This document shows, one piece after another, positions 1 through 5,495 of a stretch of 6,026 nt of DNA. The stretch's first letter is position 1, and each line of letters opens with the position of its first letter. Location: positions 1-6,026 of the forward strand of contig JAQGMD010000385.1 in assembly GCA_028292565.1 (NCBI GenBank), given 5' to 3'. Under the pieces are notes generated by a model, which was not told where the DNA came from, searched no databases, and saw only the letters and a program-made list of their open reading frames with translations. The DNA comes from Burkholderia sp. Lineage in GTDB: Bacteria > Pseudomonadota > Gammaproteobacteria > Burkholderiales > Burkholderiaceae. A program made the translations under genes and the position numbers.

Positions 1-23
1 GGTGCGTAAAACGCACCCTACGG
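1..23. repeat. Short palindromic extragenic repeat (GGTGCGT/ACGCACC)
   Basis: GGTGCGT (1-7) and ACGCACC (11-17) form a perfect 7-bp stem around AAA, followed by CTACGG. Read on the minus strand it is CCGTAGGGTGCGTTTTACGCACC. From memory, similar GTAGGGTGCGT...ACGCACC units are common between genes in proteobacteria. The element may continue past the window edge. It lies about 55 bp beyond the stop of the minus-strand Bug gene. Confidence 0.6.
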
Positions 24-64
24 CTTGCCGGTGATCGCAAAATCGTCGACTGTGCCTGAGGTCT

Positions 65-83
65 CGACTAGTACTACTAGTCG
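65..83. repeat. 19-bp palindrome over the stop codon of the Bug gene
   Basis: CGACTAGTA (65-73) and TACTAGTCG (75-83) are perfect inverted repeats around a single C at 74. The palindrome contains two CTAG tetramers, which are generally rare in bacterial DNA, and covers the TAG stop at 79-77. On the minus strand the reading frame continues TAG TAG TAC TAG, so three in-frame stops fall within four codons. No T-run follows, so it is not a standard intrinsic terminator. Confidence 0.7.
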
Positions 84-1054
84 GAGGTAGCGCCCGACGC
101 CTTTACCGCATTGCCCCACTTTGCTGCCTCACTGGCAAAAAAGCGCTCGAACTCCGGCCCGGTGGTGGGGGCGACCTCGGAGCCGCGTTCGCGTACAAAT
201 CGCGTCATGTGCTCGCTATTCAGTATCTCGACCACTTCCTTGTTCAGGCGCTGGACGACCTGTTCCGGCGTGCCCCTTGGGGCCATCAGGCCAAGCCATC
301 CTACCGCCTCGAAGTTTTTCAGGCCGGGCACACCTGATTCATGCACGGTCGGCACATCAGGCAGCTGGGAAGACCGTGTTGCAGAAGTCACGGCGAGCGG
401 GACAGCCTTCTTTGTCTGAATGTGCTGGAGCGCACTGGTCACCGAATCGACCATCAACGGCACCTGGTTGCCAAGAAAATCCGCCTGCGCCGGACCGCTA
501 CCCTTATACGGAACGTGCGTAATCTCGATGCCCGTCATGGACCTGAGCATTTCAGCCGCCAGGTGCTGACTGCCGCCGATGCCTGCGCTTGCATAATTGA
601 GCCTGCCCGGGTCAGTCTTGGCGCGCTTCACCAGTTCTTGAATCGAAGTGATACCGGAAGAAGGTGTCGCAATAAAGATGAGCGGGACCGTCGCTATCAG
701 CGTGATACCGACAAAGTCCTTGGTGGCGTTATAGGGGATTTTTCGATACAGGGTTTGATTGATCGCCATTGCGCTTCCGGCCACCAGCAGCGTGTAACCG
801 TCGGGAGCTGAACGCGCTACTTGTCCGGTACCGATCATGCTGCCGGCGCCGGGCACGTTGTCGATGATGACGGATTGGCCCAGGCGCTTGGTCAGTTGCT
901 CCGCGATCGCACGCGCGAACGTATCGGTAGCCTGCCCCGGCGGAAAAGGAACCACGAGCCTGACCGATTTCTCGGGCCACGCGGCGTGCACTGCGCCACT
1001 CAAACCAACTCCCAGTACCAGGCCAATGGCCGCCAGCAGGTTTTGCTTTTTCAT
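77..1054 (-). CDS. Bug/TctC-family tripartite tricarboxylate transporter substrate-binding protein
   Basis: This is a periplasmic solute receptor of the Bug (TctC) family. Such proteins bind small, mostly carboxylated organic molecules and hand them to TctA/TctB-type carriers; the ligand here cannot be told. The ATG at 1054 gives 325 aa, the usual family length. It starts with a clear Sec signal peptide (KK then a hydrophobic stretch, likely cut after AVHA at residue 24). The family hallmark PFPPGxxxD is at residues 36-44 (here PFPPGQATD, with Q where G is usual), SAPDGYTLL at 82-90, [10 protein letters not shown] at 180-189, and [11 protein letters not shown] at 231-241. The open frame reaches back to 1219, but those extra residues read through a foreign gene fragment and look non-coding. 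The ribosome site is weak (GGA about 10 nt upstream). The gene is divergent from a second Bug gene, and no TctA/B genes are nearby. Confidence 0.95.
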   Translation of the reverse strand: MKKQNLLAAIGLVLGVGLSGAVHAAWPEKSVRLVVPFPPGQATDTFARAIAEQLTKRLGQSVIIDNVPGAGSMIGTGQVARSAPDGYTLLVAGSAMAINQTLYRKIPYNATKDFVGITLIATVPLIFIATPSSGITSIQELVKRAKTDPGRLNYASAGIGGSQHLAAEMLRSMTGIEITHVPYKGSGPAQADFLGNQVPLMVDSVTSALQHIQTKKAVPLAVTSATRSSQLPDVPTVHESGVPGLKNFEAVGWLGLMAPRGTPEQVVQRLNKEVVEILNSEHMTRFVRERGSEVAPTTGPEFERFFASEAAKWGNAVKASGATSD

Positions 1055-1114
1055 TGCTTGTCTATCCGTATTGTTATGAGGTGTTGCGAGAGTCGTAATG
1101 GTATCAGCTGCGTC

Positions 1115-1165
1115 AAGACGCCCTTCAAAAACAAATTGAGCAGTGATTGATCGGCTGTCTTTACC
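1115..1165 (-). pseudogene. Fragment of a LysE/RhtB exporter gene
   Basis: Bases 1115-1165 match 2737-2787, inside the intact exporter gene, at 48 of 51 positions, in the same orientation. Read in the exporter frame it gives [16 protein letters not shown], against [16 protein letters not shown] at residues 103-118 of the intact protein. All three differences are transitions: two are silent (TCA/TCG and GTA/GTG) and one is Ala/Val. Beyond these bases the DNA similarity stops, although the next codons (LTQLI) faintly recall the LysE pattern. No start, stop or rest of the gene is present. It is best read as a leftover of a paralogous exporter gene, or as the product of a local rearrangement. It lies between the two divergent Bug genes. 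Confidence 0.75.
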
Positions 1166-1207
1166 GCCAATGCCGATCATTGAACAGGGCTTCCCTACTT
1201 TGCAGCT

Positions 1208-1236
1208 TTGACATAACATCTATCACTTGATTTTTA
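1208..1236 (+). promoter_or_regulatory. Possible promoter of the plus-strand Bug gene
   Basis: TTGACA at 1208-1213 is a perfect -35 hexamer. At 17-bp spacing the -10 position reads TTTTTA (1231-1236), a poor match. If used, transcription would begin near 1243, only a few bases before the ATG at 1248, which would favour the downstream start at 1302. This rests on sequence inspection only. Confidence 0.3.
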
Positions 1237-1247
1237 CCGAAGATCCT

Positions 1248-2264
1248 ATGTTCATTACCACCTCGAAGACATCTTCCCCTAAAAACTCCGGGGGACAAAT
1301 CCTGATCAAGAAGCTCCTCGTTACGGTCGCTCTTTCCTGCAGCGCCATTGCTGGACATGCACAAACATGGCCGGTCAATCCTATCAAGTTGATTATTCCG
1401 TTCCCGCCGGGTGGCGGCACCGACATATTGTCCCGTCTGGTCGCCAACAAGCTTGCGGAGTCGAATAAATGGTCCATAGTCCCTGAAAATCGTGGCGGCG
1501 CGGGAGGCACTATCGGCGTCGGCGAAGCAGCCAAGGCGGCGCCCAATGGTTATACCCTCATGATGGGCCAGAAGGACAACATGGCCGTTGCACCATGGCT
1601 CTATAAAAGCCTGGCCTATGATCCCATCAAGGACTTTACTGCTGTCGCGCATGTGGCTTACACGCCTGTGGTCATAGTCACATCCGTCAACTCGCGGTTT
1701 AAGACATTGGCTGACGTCGTGAGCGCAGCGCGTGGCGCGCCTGACACCATATCCTACGGTTCGCCGGGGAACGGAACCACCATTCATCTGGCCGGGGAAG
1801 CGCTCAACACTGCTGCCAACATCAGGCTGGTGCACGTGCCTTATAAAGGATCGAGCCCGGCCATGACCGATCTGATGGGTGGAACCCTGGACCTGGCGGT
1901 CTCTTCCGTTCCATCAGCTATAAGTCAAATCAAGGCTGGCAAGGTGCGTGCCCTTGCCGTGACTTCGGCAAAGCGGAGTACTTCGTTGCCGGACGTGCCT
2001 ACCGTGGCGGAATCCGGATATAAGGGCTTCGATGTCAGCACCTGGTATGGCATTTTCATGCCCGCCGGGGCGCCGAAGGACGTTGTGGTACTGCTCAACA
2101 GGGAAGTGAATAAGTTGCTGGCGACTCCGGAATTGAAGCAGGCGATCTACGCGCAGGGGGCGGAGCCGCAGGCGATGACGCCGGAAAAATTCTCGACGCT
2201 GCTGCAGACGGATTATCGCAACTTGAAGGATATCGTGAAGCAAGCGGGTGTAACGATCGAGTAA
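1248..2264 (+). CDS. Bug/TctC-family tripartite tricarboxylate transporter substrate-binding protein
   Basis: This is a second periplasmic Bug/TctC receptor, clearly diverged from its neighbour and so probably binding a different ligand. From the ATG at 1248 it has 338 aa. The signal peptide core (IKKLLVTVALSCSAIAGHA) ends at residue 38, before QTWP. The family motif PFPPGGGTD is at 51-59, AAPNGYTLM at 97-105, HVPYKGSSPA at 196-205, and LPDVPTVAESG at 247-257. The start is uncertain. ATG 1248 leaves an unusually long, polar 18-residue lead before the signal peptide. A CTG at 1302 would give 320 aa, typical of the family, and has a far better ribosome site (GGGGGA). A TTG at 1227 is also in frame but has no support. 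The exporter gene downstream is convergent, so this receptor is a single-gene unit without carrier subunits. Confidence 0.93.
   Translation: MFITTSKTSSPKNSGGQILIKKLLVTVALSCSAIAGHAQTWPVNPIKLIIPFPPGGGTDILSRLVANKLAESNKWSIVPENRGGAGGTIGVGEAAKAAPNGYTLMMGQKDNMAVAPWLYKSLAYDPIKDFTAVAHVAYTPVVIVTSVNSRFKTLADVVSAARGAPDTISYGSPGNGTTIHLAGEALNTAANIRLVHVPYKGSSPAMTDLMGGTLDLAVSSVPSAISQIKAGKVRALAVTSAKRSTSLPDVPTVAESGYKGFDVSTWYGIFMPAGAPKDVVVLLNREVNKLLATPELKQAIYAQGAEPQAMTPEKFSTLLQTDYRNLKDIVKQAGVTIE
1290..1304 (+). promoter_or_regulatory. Strong ribosome-binding site before a possible CTG start
   Basis: GGGGGA (1290-1295) stands 6 nt before CTG (1302-1304), which is in frame with the Bug protein and directly precedes IKKLL, a normal signal-peptide beginning. 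ATG 1248 has only a weak GAAGA upstream. Translation may therefore start at the rare CTG codon, giving 320 aa. Gene finders that accept only ATG, GTG and TTG would miss this start. Confidence 0.45.
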
Positions 2265-2278
2265 ACACACCGACACGA

Positions 2279-2342
2279 ATCTCGCGGTGCCTTGTGCAGC
2301 TGGGGCATCAGGAAACGCCGCGAGATCGGGGTCGCGGTGCCT
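2279..2342. repeat. Inverted and direct repeats after the Bug gene
   Basis: ATCTCGCGG (2279-2287) and CCGCGAGAT (2318-2326) are a perfect 9-bp inverted pair with a 30-nt loop that can also pair TGCC with GGCA. TCGCGGTGCCT occurs twice in direct orientation, at 2282-2292 and 2332-2342. The hairpin could slow or end transcription of the Bug gene, but no T-run follows, so a terminator call is not supported. Confidence 0.5.
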
Positions 2343-2344
2343 GT

Positions 2345-2393
2345 ACGGAGGAGTGGAGGTTGGGATGAAATCCCAACGTGCCGGCCTCTCCGT
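2345..2393. repeat. Nested palindrome with GTTGGGAT/ATCCCAAC core
   Basis: GTTGGGAT (2359-2366) and ATCCCAAC (2370-2377) form a perfect 8-bp stem with a GAA loop. An outer pair ACGGAG (2345-2350) and CTCCGT (2388-2393) extends it imperfectly. The inner arms are the same as those of the palindrome at 5400-5436, so it looks like a short form of that family. Confidence 0.6.
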
Positions 2394-2423
2394 GCGGGCC
2401 ATCCGTCGTGCAAGGTGAGAATA

Positions 2424-2458
2424 GTGGGATTGGCGGCGCGCCGCAGATCGCAACCTAC
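2424..2458 (-). repeat. Palindromic extragenic repeat, copy 1
   Basis: Read on the minus strand this is GTAGGTTGCGATCTGCGGCG followed by CGCCGCCAATCCCAC. It is nearly the same as plus-strand 5400-5436, with one internal substitution, a 1-2 base length difference in the GC core and a missing A near the end. It lies 8 bp beyond the stop of the LysE-type gene, between convergent genes. Confidence 0.75.
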
Positions 2459-2465
2459 GCCCTCT

Positions 2466-3092
2466 CTAGTGCGAAACGATTAGCCTCAGCCCCAAACTAA
2501 CGAATATTGCGCCGGCAACGCGATCGAGCATCAAACCCACTCGTGGCTTGTTATTGAGCCACTGGCCAACAGAACCTGAGAAATATCCGAGTAGTCCAAA
2601 CAGCACAGCAGCTTGCACAGTAAAGGCCACGCCTAGCGCCATCATCTGCATGCTCACGTTGCCATTTGCCGGAACGATAAACTGCGGCAAAAACGAGAGG
2701 AAGAACAGCACAACCTTCGGATTGATTGCATTGGCAAAGACGCCCTTCAAAAACAAATTGAGCAGCGATTGATCGACTGTCTTCACCTCGCTGACTTTCG
2801 CGCCTCCTTTACTGCGCAATGCATTAAAGCCCAGCCAAACCAAATAGAGTCCGCCGCAAATCTTGAGCAAGGTGAACGCCGTGTGCGAGGCCGCAATCAC
2901 TGCGCTGACGCCAAGGACGGCCAAAAGAGTATGGCTAAGGCACCCAAGTGCGCACCCCAGGCCGAATACCATTCCCTGTTTGCGTCCCTTGGAGATGCCG
3001 ATTCCGAGGACCATCAGGTTGTCCGGTCCTGGCGAGGCTGTAATCAATACAGCAGCAACGAGAAATCCTAAAAACTGTTCGGGGGCTAACAT
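2466..3092 (-). CDS. LysE/RhtB-family amino-acid exporter
   Basis: This is an inner-membrane exporter of the LysE/RhtB superfamily, whose members pump out amino acids or related small metabolites (lysine, threonine, homoserine lactone and others); the substrate here is unknown. The ATG at 3092 gives 208 aa, the standard length. The family signature SPGPDNLMVLG is at residues 20-30, KICGGLYLVWLG at 77-88, and GVFANAINPKVVLFFLSFLPQF at 117-138. Hydrophobic segments lie at about 5-25, 42-65, 71-92, 117-140, 148-172 and 190-206, fitting six membrane helices. An in-frame extension to 3200 exists but would put about 36 polar residues before the first helix. No strong ribosome site precedes the ATG. 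Residues 103-118 are encoded by the DNA that recurs at 1115-1165. The gene has its own spacer on both sides and is convergent with the Bug gene. Confidence 0.95.
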   Translation of the reverse strand: MLAPEQFLGFLVAAVLITASPGPDNLMVLGIGISKGRKQGMVFGLGCALGCLSHTLLAVLGVSAVIAASHTAFTLLKICGGLYLVWLGFNALRSKGGAKVSEVKTVDQSLLNLFLKGVFANAINPKVVLFFLSFLPQFIVPANGNVSMQMMALGVAFTVQAAVLFGLLGYFSGSVGQWLNNKPRVGLMLDRVAGAIFVSLGLRLIVSH

Positions 3093-3208
3093 TGGCGCAT
3101 ATCTGGAGATAGAGTCGTCGAGGATAGCAGAACGAGAATCTGGTTGCGCTGGCACGCGGGTGACTCTGTGACGCCTGATACAAGTGTCAAGCTCTGTCAC
3201 ATTTTTGA

Positions 3209-3242
3209 CATCTGCTAAATTTTAAGGAAAATTTAGCAGATG
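3209..3242. repeat. Perfect 15-bp AT-rich hairpin
   Basis: CATCTGCTAAATTTT (3209-3223) and AAAATTTAGCAGATG (3228-3242) are exact inverted repeats around AAGG. The hairpin lies 117 bp upstream of the exporter start and about 50 bp past the terminator of the lipoprotein gene. No clear T-run follows on either strand. It could be an operator for the exporter gene, a leader hairpin or a back-up terminator; the sequence does not decide. Confidence 0.8.
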
Positions 3243-3291
3243 CTTATTTGTAGTCAGGGGCGCGACCACGCGCTTCTCCATGCACTGGCAT

Positions 3292-3318
3292 AAAAAAAAG
3301 ACCTCCGAAGAGGTCTTT
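3292..3318 (-). terminator. Rho-independent terminator of the collagen-like lipoprotein gene
   Basis: On the minus strand GACCTC-TTCG-GAGGTC (3315-3300), lengthened by AAA/TTT to 9 bp, is followed by eight T residues (3299-3292). The UUCG-type tetraloop and T-run are textbook. It starts about 24 nt after the stop codon at 3342. Confidence 0.92.
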
Positions 3319-3341
3319 CTTGTGTCTTACTCGTCGACTGC

Positions 3342-3728
3342 TTACTTCGGAACGACGATGACAGTGCCGCCTGTTTCACCTTTGACGCCATCGTAGCCCT
3401 GGGCACCAGTAGCACCAGTAGTGCCAGTAGCACCAGTAGTGCCTTTAGCTCCTTCATCGCCTGTCGCACCGGTAGCACCGGTAGCGCCGGTTGATCCCGT
3501 CGACCCTTTGGCGCCATCAAAACCTGACGAGCCAGTGGCGCCTGTCGCGCCGGTAGTGGTCGCGCCTGTAGCGCCTGTAGCACCAGTCGCACCGGCCGGG
3601 CCAGCGGGTCCGGGAACGGCGACTGTCGGAGCAGGAACGGCGACCGGAACTGCGACTGTAGTTTGACGCTCACAGGCTGTCAGCCCAATGGAACCAACAA
3701 GTGCCAACAAAAGAATGGAATATTTCAT
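3342..3728 (-). CDS. Collagen-like (Gly-X-Y repeat) lipoprotein
   Basis: This is a 128-residue protein of unknown function. Residues 1-18 are a lipoprotein signal peptide ending in the lipobox LTAC, so Cys19 should be lipidated and the protein anchored to a membrane, facing the periplasm or the cell surface. Residues 20-39 are a Val/Pro-rich linker ([14 protein letters not shown]). Residues 40-122 are 27 Gly-X-Y triplets, mostly GAT, GTT, GST and GAK, with one two-residue break (TT) after the sixth triplet. The tail is VIVVPK. Gly-X-Y repeats in bacteria can form collagen-like triple helices, and Thr in the Y position is common there; a triple helix here is inference. The start ATG 3728 has AAAGG six nt upstream. 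A strong terminator follows, and the gene is a single unit. The repeated DNA makes length changes by slippage likely. Confidence 0.88.
   Translation of the reverse strand: MKYSILLLALVGSIGLTACERQTTVAVPVAVPAPTVAVPGPAGPAGATGATGATGATTTGATGATGSSGFDGAKGSTGSTGATGATGATGDEGAKGTTGATGTTGATGAQGYDGVKGETGGTVIVVPK
3403..3447. repeat. 9-bp tandem repeat inside the collagen-like gene
   Basis: Units GCACCAGTA, GCACCAGTA, GTGCCAGTA, GCACCAGTA and GTGCCTTTA follow each other without a gap. Each 9-bp unit encodes exactly one Gly-X-Y triplet, so gain or loss of a unit keeps the frame. Looser copies continue through 3363-3611. Confidence 0.8.
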
Positions 3729-4080
3729 GGATGCCTTTAGTGATGTAAAAAAATACCTCCGTGATCTCAGACAAAAATGCCTGTGAGCACGAAGACGCTA
3801 ATAAACGATTTATTGGGATCAGGGGGTGTTGGCAGGAAAGCAGGCCAAGTGATCACTGACGTCACAATCCGGATACGCACGGTGCCCTGAACGGCTGTGT
3901 CCATCCGAAAAATGGTTATTTCGCTAAATCAGCCCGAAACATACGCTGCTTTATTAAAGCGCTCCGTGCTCTAGCACACATACAGACTATGTTTTTTCAC
4001 GTACATTTCTCGAACCGGTAATTAGGACGTTAATGATTTTCCTTAGTCAATCTTTGAGATGGCATTCAACGTTGACTTTC

Positions 4081-4111
4081 CCCGCGGCCGAAAGGCACGC
4101 GGGTTTTTTTT
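4081..4111 (+). terminator. Rho-independent terminator without an obvious upstream gene
   Basis: CCCGCGGCC (4081-4089), a GAAA tetraloop (4090-4093), then GGC-A-CGCGGG (4094-4103) form a 9-bp GC-rich stem with one bulged A, followed by eight T residues (4104-4111). It acts on plus-strand transcripts. The nearest gene upstream, the lipoprotein gene, is on the other strand. It may end a small RNA or attenuate transcription into the glycine-zipper gene. Confidence 0.85.
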
Positions 4112-4256
4112 GTCCGTTGCAGATGTGCAGCGCTTTCTGATCGCATCGGAGCTCCGTGTTCGCAAACGCACGGACCGGTTCCCCGCAACCGGCTACCGTG
4201 TGACCTCAAACATAAAGTTGGCCGATGAATTCATCCGAATAGATCGCACCAACAAA

Positions 4257-4265
4257 AAGGGGAAG
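4257..4265 (+). promoter_or_regulatory. Ribosome-binding site of the glycine-zipper gene
   Basis: AAGGGGAAG lies just before ATG 4269, with GGGG about 7 nt upstream. This purine-rich site and the signal peptide that follows fix the start at 4269 rather than at the in-frame ATG 4059. Confidence 0.75.
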
Positions 4266-4268
4266 CAT

Positions 4269-5348
4269 ATGAAAATTACACGAACATTCTTCGCAGGCGT
4301 GGTCGCCTTGTCAGCATTGATGCCGCTGGCGCTGGTGCCAGGTCAGGCAATCGCACAACAGTACAACGTCTCCAGGCAAACACCGCACATTGAAGGTTTC
4401 AATGTCGATGAAGTGCGTCGCCTGACTCCTGGGATCGATCTCAATTTTGGCCTGTATGGCACGCCAGGTGGCGTGGCGACCATGCGCATCGACGGCGCGA
4501 CGCGAAATCTGACGCTGGTTGAAGTTGAAGCCGGCCGGTACGAAGGCACCTACACGATCAGCAGCCGCGACAAAATCGTAGCGCGCAGCCCGGTAACAGC
4601 AAATCTACGCGTGGGCAATGAGGTCGCCAGCACGGTTCTGAATGAATCCCTGCAAGTCGGCGTCGGTTATCACAGCGAGAAAGCCGCCCCGGGCCGGCAG
4701 CCGAGGGTATCGCGCTTCGACGTTGAACCGGTTGCTGACTTAAGCGGCGGTAATGATTTGCATTTCACGGTAATGGGCACCCCCGGCGGAAAAGTGGATC
4801 TCGCCATTGGCGGCGTCAAGGGAAAAATCGTCCTGCCTGAGGTGAATAGCGGCGAGTACGCGAGCACTTACACAATCAGGAATCGCGACCGCATCGTGTC
4901 GAACAGCGCCGTTACGGCGAATCTGCGCGTGGGCGAACGTGTTACCACCGTCACCCTTGGTAAAGCCTTGCAAAGTGCTGCTGCCCCTGTGCCAGTGCGC
5001 GTCGCGCGCATCTGTAGTAACTGCGGCACGATTGAAGCGGTCAATCTTATCGAAGTCAAAGGCGAAGGCAGCTATCTCGGTACGATCGGCGGCGGTGTTG
5101 TCGGTGCTCTGCTGGGTAGCCAGGTCGGGGGCGGCAATGGTCGCACCGCCGCTGGAATTGCGGGCGCGATAGGGGGTGCGTATGCTGGCCGTGCACTCGA
5201 AGGACATACGCGCAATTCGAATCATTATGAAGTAGTGGTTCGTCTGGAAAACGGCGCGACACAAACCGTCAGCTTTGAAGCCGAACCCGGCTACCGGGTG
5301 GGTGAGAAAGTCAAAATCAATGATGGCGTCATTGTGCGTAATTCCTGA
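4269..5348 (+). CDS. Secreted protein with two tandem repeats and a glycine-zipper 2TM domain
   Basis: The 359-residue product has a signal peptide (1-29, likely cut after AIA). Two related domains follow, about 36-129 and 144-235. Both carry LxxGxDLxF...GTPGG and then YTI-RD-IV-S-VTANLRVG, with the second copy 106 residues after the first (95-116 and 201-222). They look beta-rich, possibly Ig-like; I cannot name the family. The C-terminal third has CSNCGTI (Cys249, Cys252), a glycine-zipper stretch at 266-308 (GSYLGTIGGGVVGALLGSQVGG and GIAGAIGGAYAG), and a basic/beta tail (YEVVVRLENGATQTV). This matches SlyB/Pcp/17-kDa surface antigen proteins, which sit in the outer membrane. There is no lipobox, unlike classical SlyB. 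A role in envelope integrity is inference. The next gene is convergent. Confidence 0.9.
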   Translation: MKITRTFFAGVVALSALMPLALVPGQAIAQQYNVSRQTPHIEGFNVDEVRRLTPGIDLNFGLYGTPGGVATMRIDGATRNLTLVEVEAGRYEGTYTISSRDKIVARSPVTANLRVGNEVASTVLNESLQVGVGYHSEKAAPGRQPRVSRFDVEPVADLSGGNDLHFTVMGTPGGKVDLAIGGVKGKIVLPEVNSGEYASTYTIRNRDRIVSNSAVTANLRVGERVTTVTLGKALQSAAAPVPVRVARICSNCGTIEAVNLIEVKGEGSYLGTIGGGVVGALLGSQVGGGNGRTAAGIAGAIGGAYAGRALEGHTRNSNHYEVVVRLENGATQTVSFEAEPGYRVGEKVKINDGVIVRNS

Positions 5349-5399
5349 ATCGGCACGGGGCTGCCCACCTTCCCAGCTCCATCACATGCAGGGCGGAAT

Positions 5400-5436
5400 G
5401 TAGGTTGGGATCTGCGGCGCGCGCGCCAATCCCAAC
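5400..5436 (+). repeat. Palindromic extragenic repeat, copy 2
   Basis: GTTGGGAT (5404-5411) and ATCCCAAC (5429-5436) enclose the self-complementary GGCGCGCGCGCC (5416-5427). This is the plus-strand counterpart of 2458-2424. It lies between the convergent glycine-zipper and PhoD genes, about 50 bp after the first and 60 bp from the end of the second. Confidence 0.78.
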
Positions 5437-5495
5437 ATTCACGCTTTGCAGATGAGACGGCTCAACCCGTGCACGCAGGCGACCTGGAAGATCCG

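Larger units (their letters stand above)
3729..4268. other. Gene-free stretch of 540 bp
   Basis: No convincing coding region is seen on either strand. The stretch holds the promoter region of the minus-strand lipoprotein gene, a small AATAAA/TTTATT hairpin (3800-3814), adjoining palindromes AGTGATCACT (3848-3857) and TGACGTCA (3857-3864), AT-rich DNA around 3940-4060, a strong plus-strand terminator at 4081-4111 and the leader of the glycine-zipper gene. An open frame runs from 4059 into that gene, but it passes through the terminator and is not signal-peptide-like. No promoter could be placed with confidence. Confidence 0.6.

Noticed and set aside
18..68. Minus-strand reading VETSGTVDDFAITGKP followed by TAG, as a possible gene tail
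   Set aside because: It looks protein-like but has no upstream coding region of its own: upstream it overlaps the Bug gene in another frame. It is too short to support.
67..81. Resemblance of ACTAGTACTACTAGT to a TrpR-type operator
   Set aside because: The spacing between the CTAG halves is 5 rather than 4 bp, and the site is at a gene end, not in a promoter.
1055..1219. In-frame N-terminal extension of the minus-strand Bug gene
   Set aside because: The extension runs through the exporter-gene fragment in the wrong frame and lacks a signal peptide. ATG 1054 gives a proper signal peptide and the usual length.
1115..2787. A composite mobile element bounded by the two 51-bp copies
   Set aside because: There is no transposase, no terminal inverted repeats and no target-site duplication. 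One copy is inside an intact gene, so these are not element ends.
3201..3233. Plus-strand promoter starting with TTGACA at 3205
   Set aside because: There is no acceptable -10 at 16-18 bp, and the direction leads only into the antisense of the lipoprotein gene.
3421..3666. Plus-strand Pro/Ala/Val-rich open frame opposite the collagen-like gene
   Set aside because: It is the mirror of the Gly-X-Y repeat DNA (GGT/GCC give ACC/GGC), with no start site or signal peptide. The minus-strand lipoprotein explains it.
4033..4140. 35-codon frame with an AGGA ribosome-like site at 4024-4027
   Set aside because: It reads through the terminator at 4081-4111 and has no recognisable features.
4059..4268. 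In-frame 70-residue extension of the glycine-zipper protein
   Set aside because: It crosses a strong terminator hairpin and T-run, and it would bury the signal peptide. ATG 4269 has a good ribosome site.
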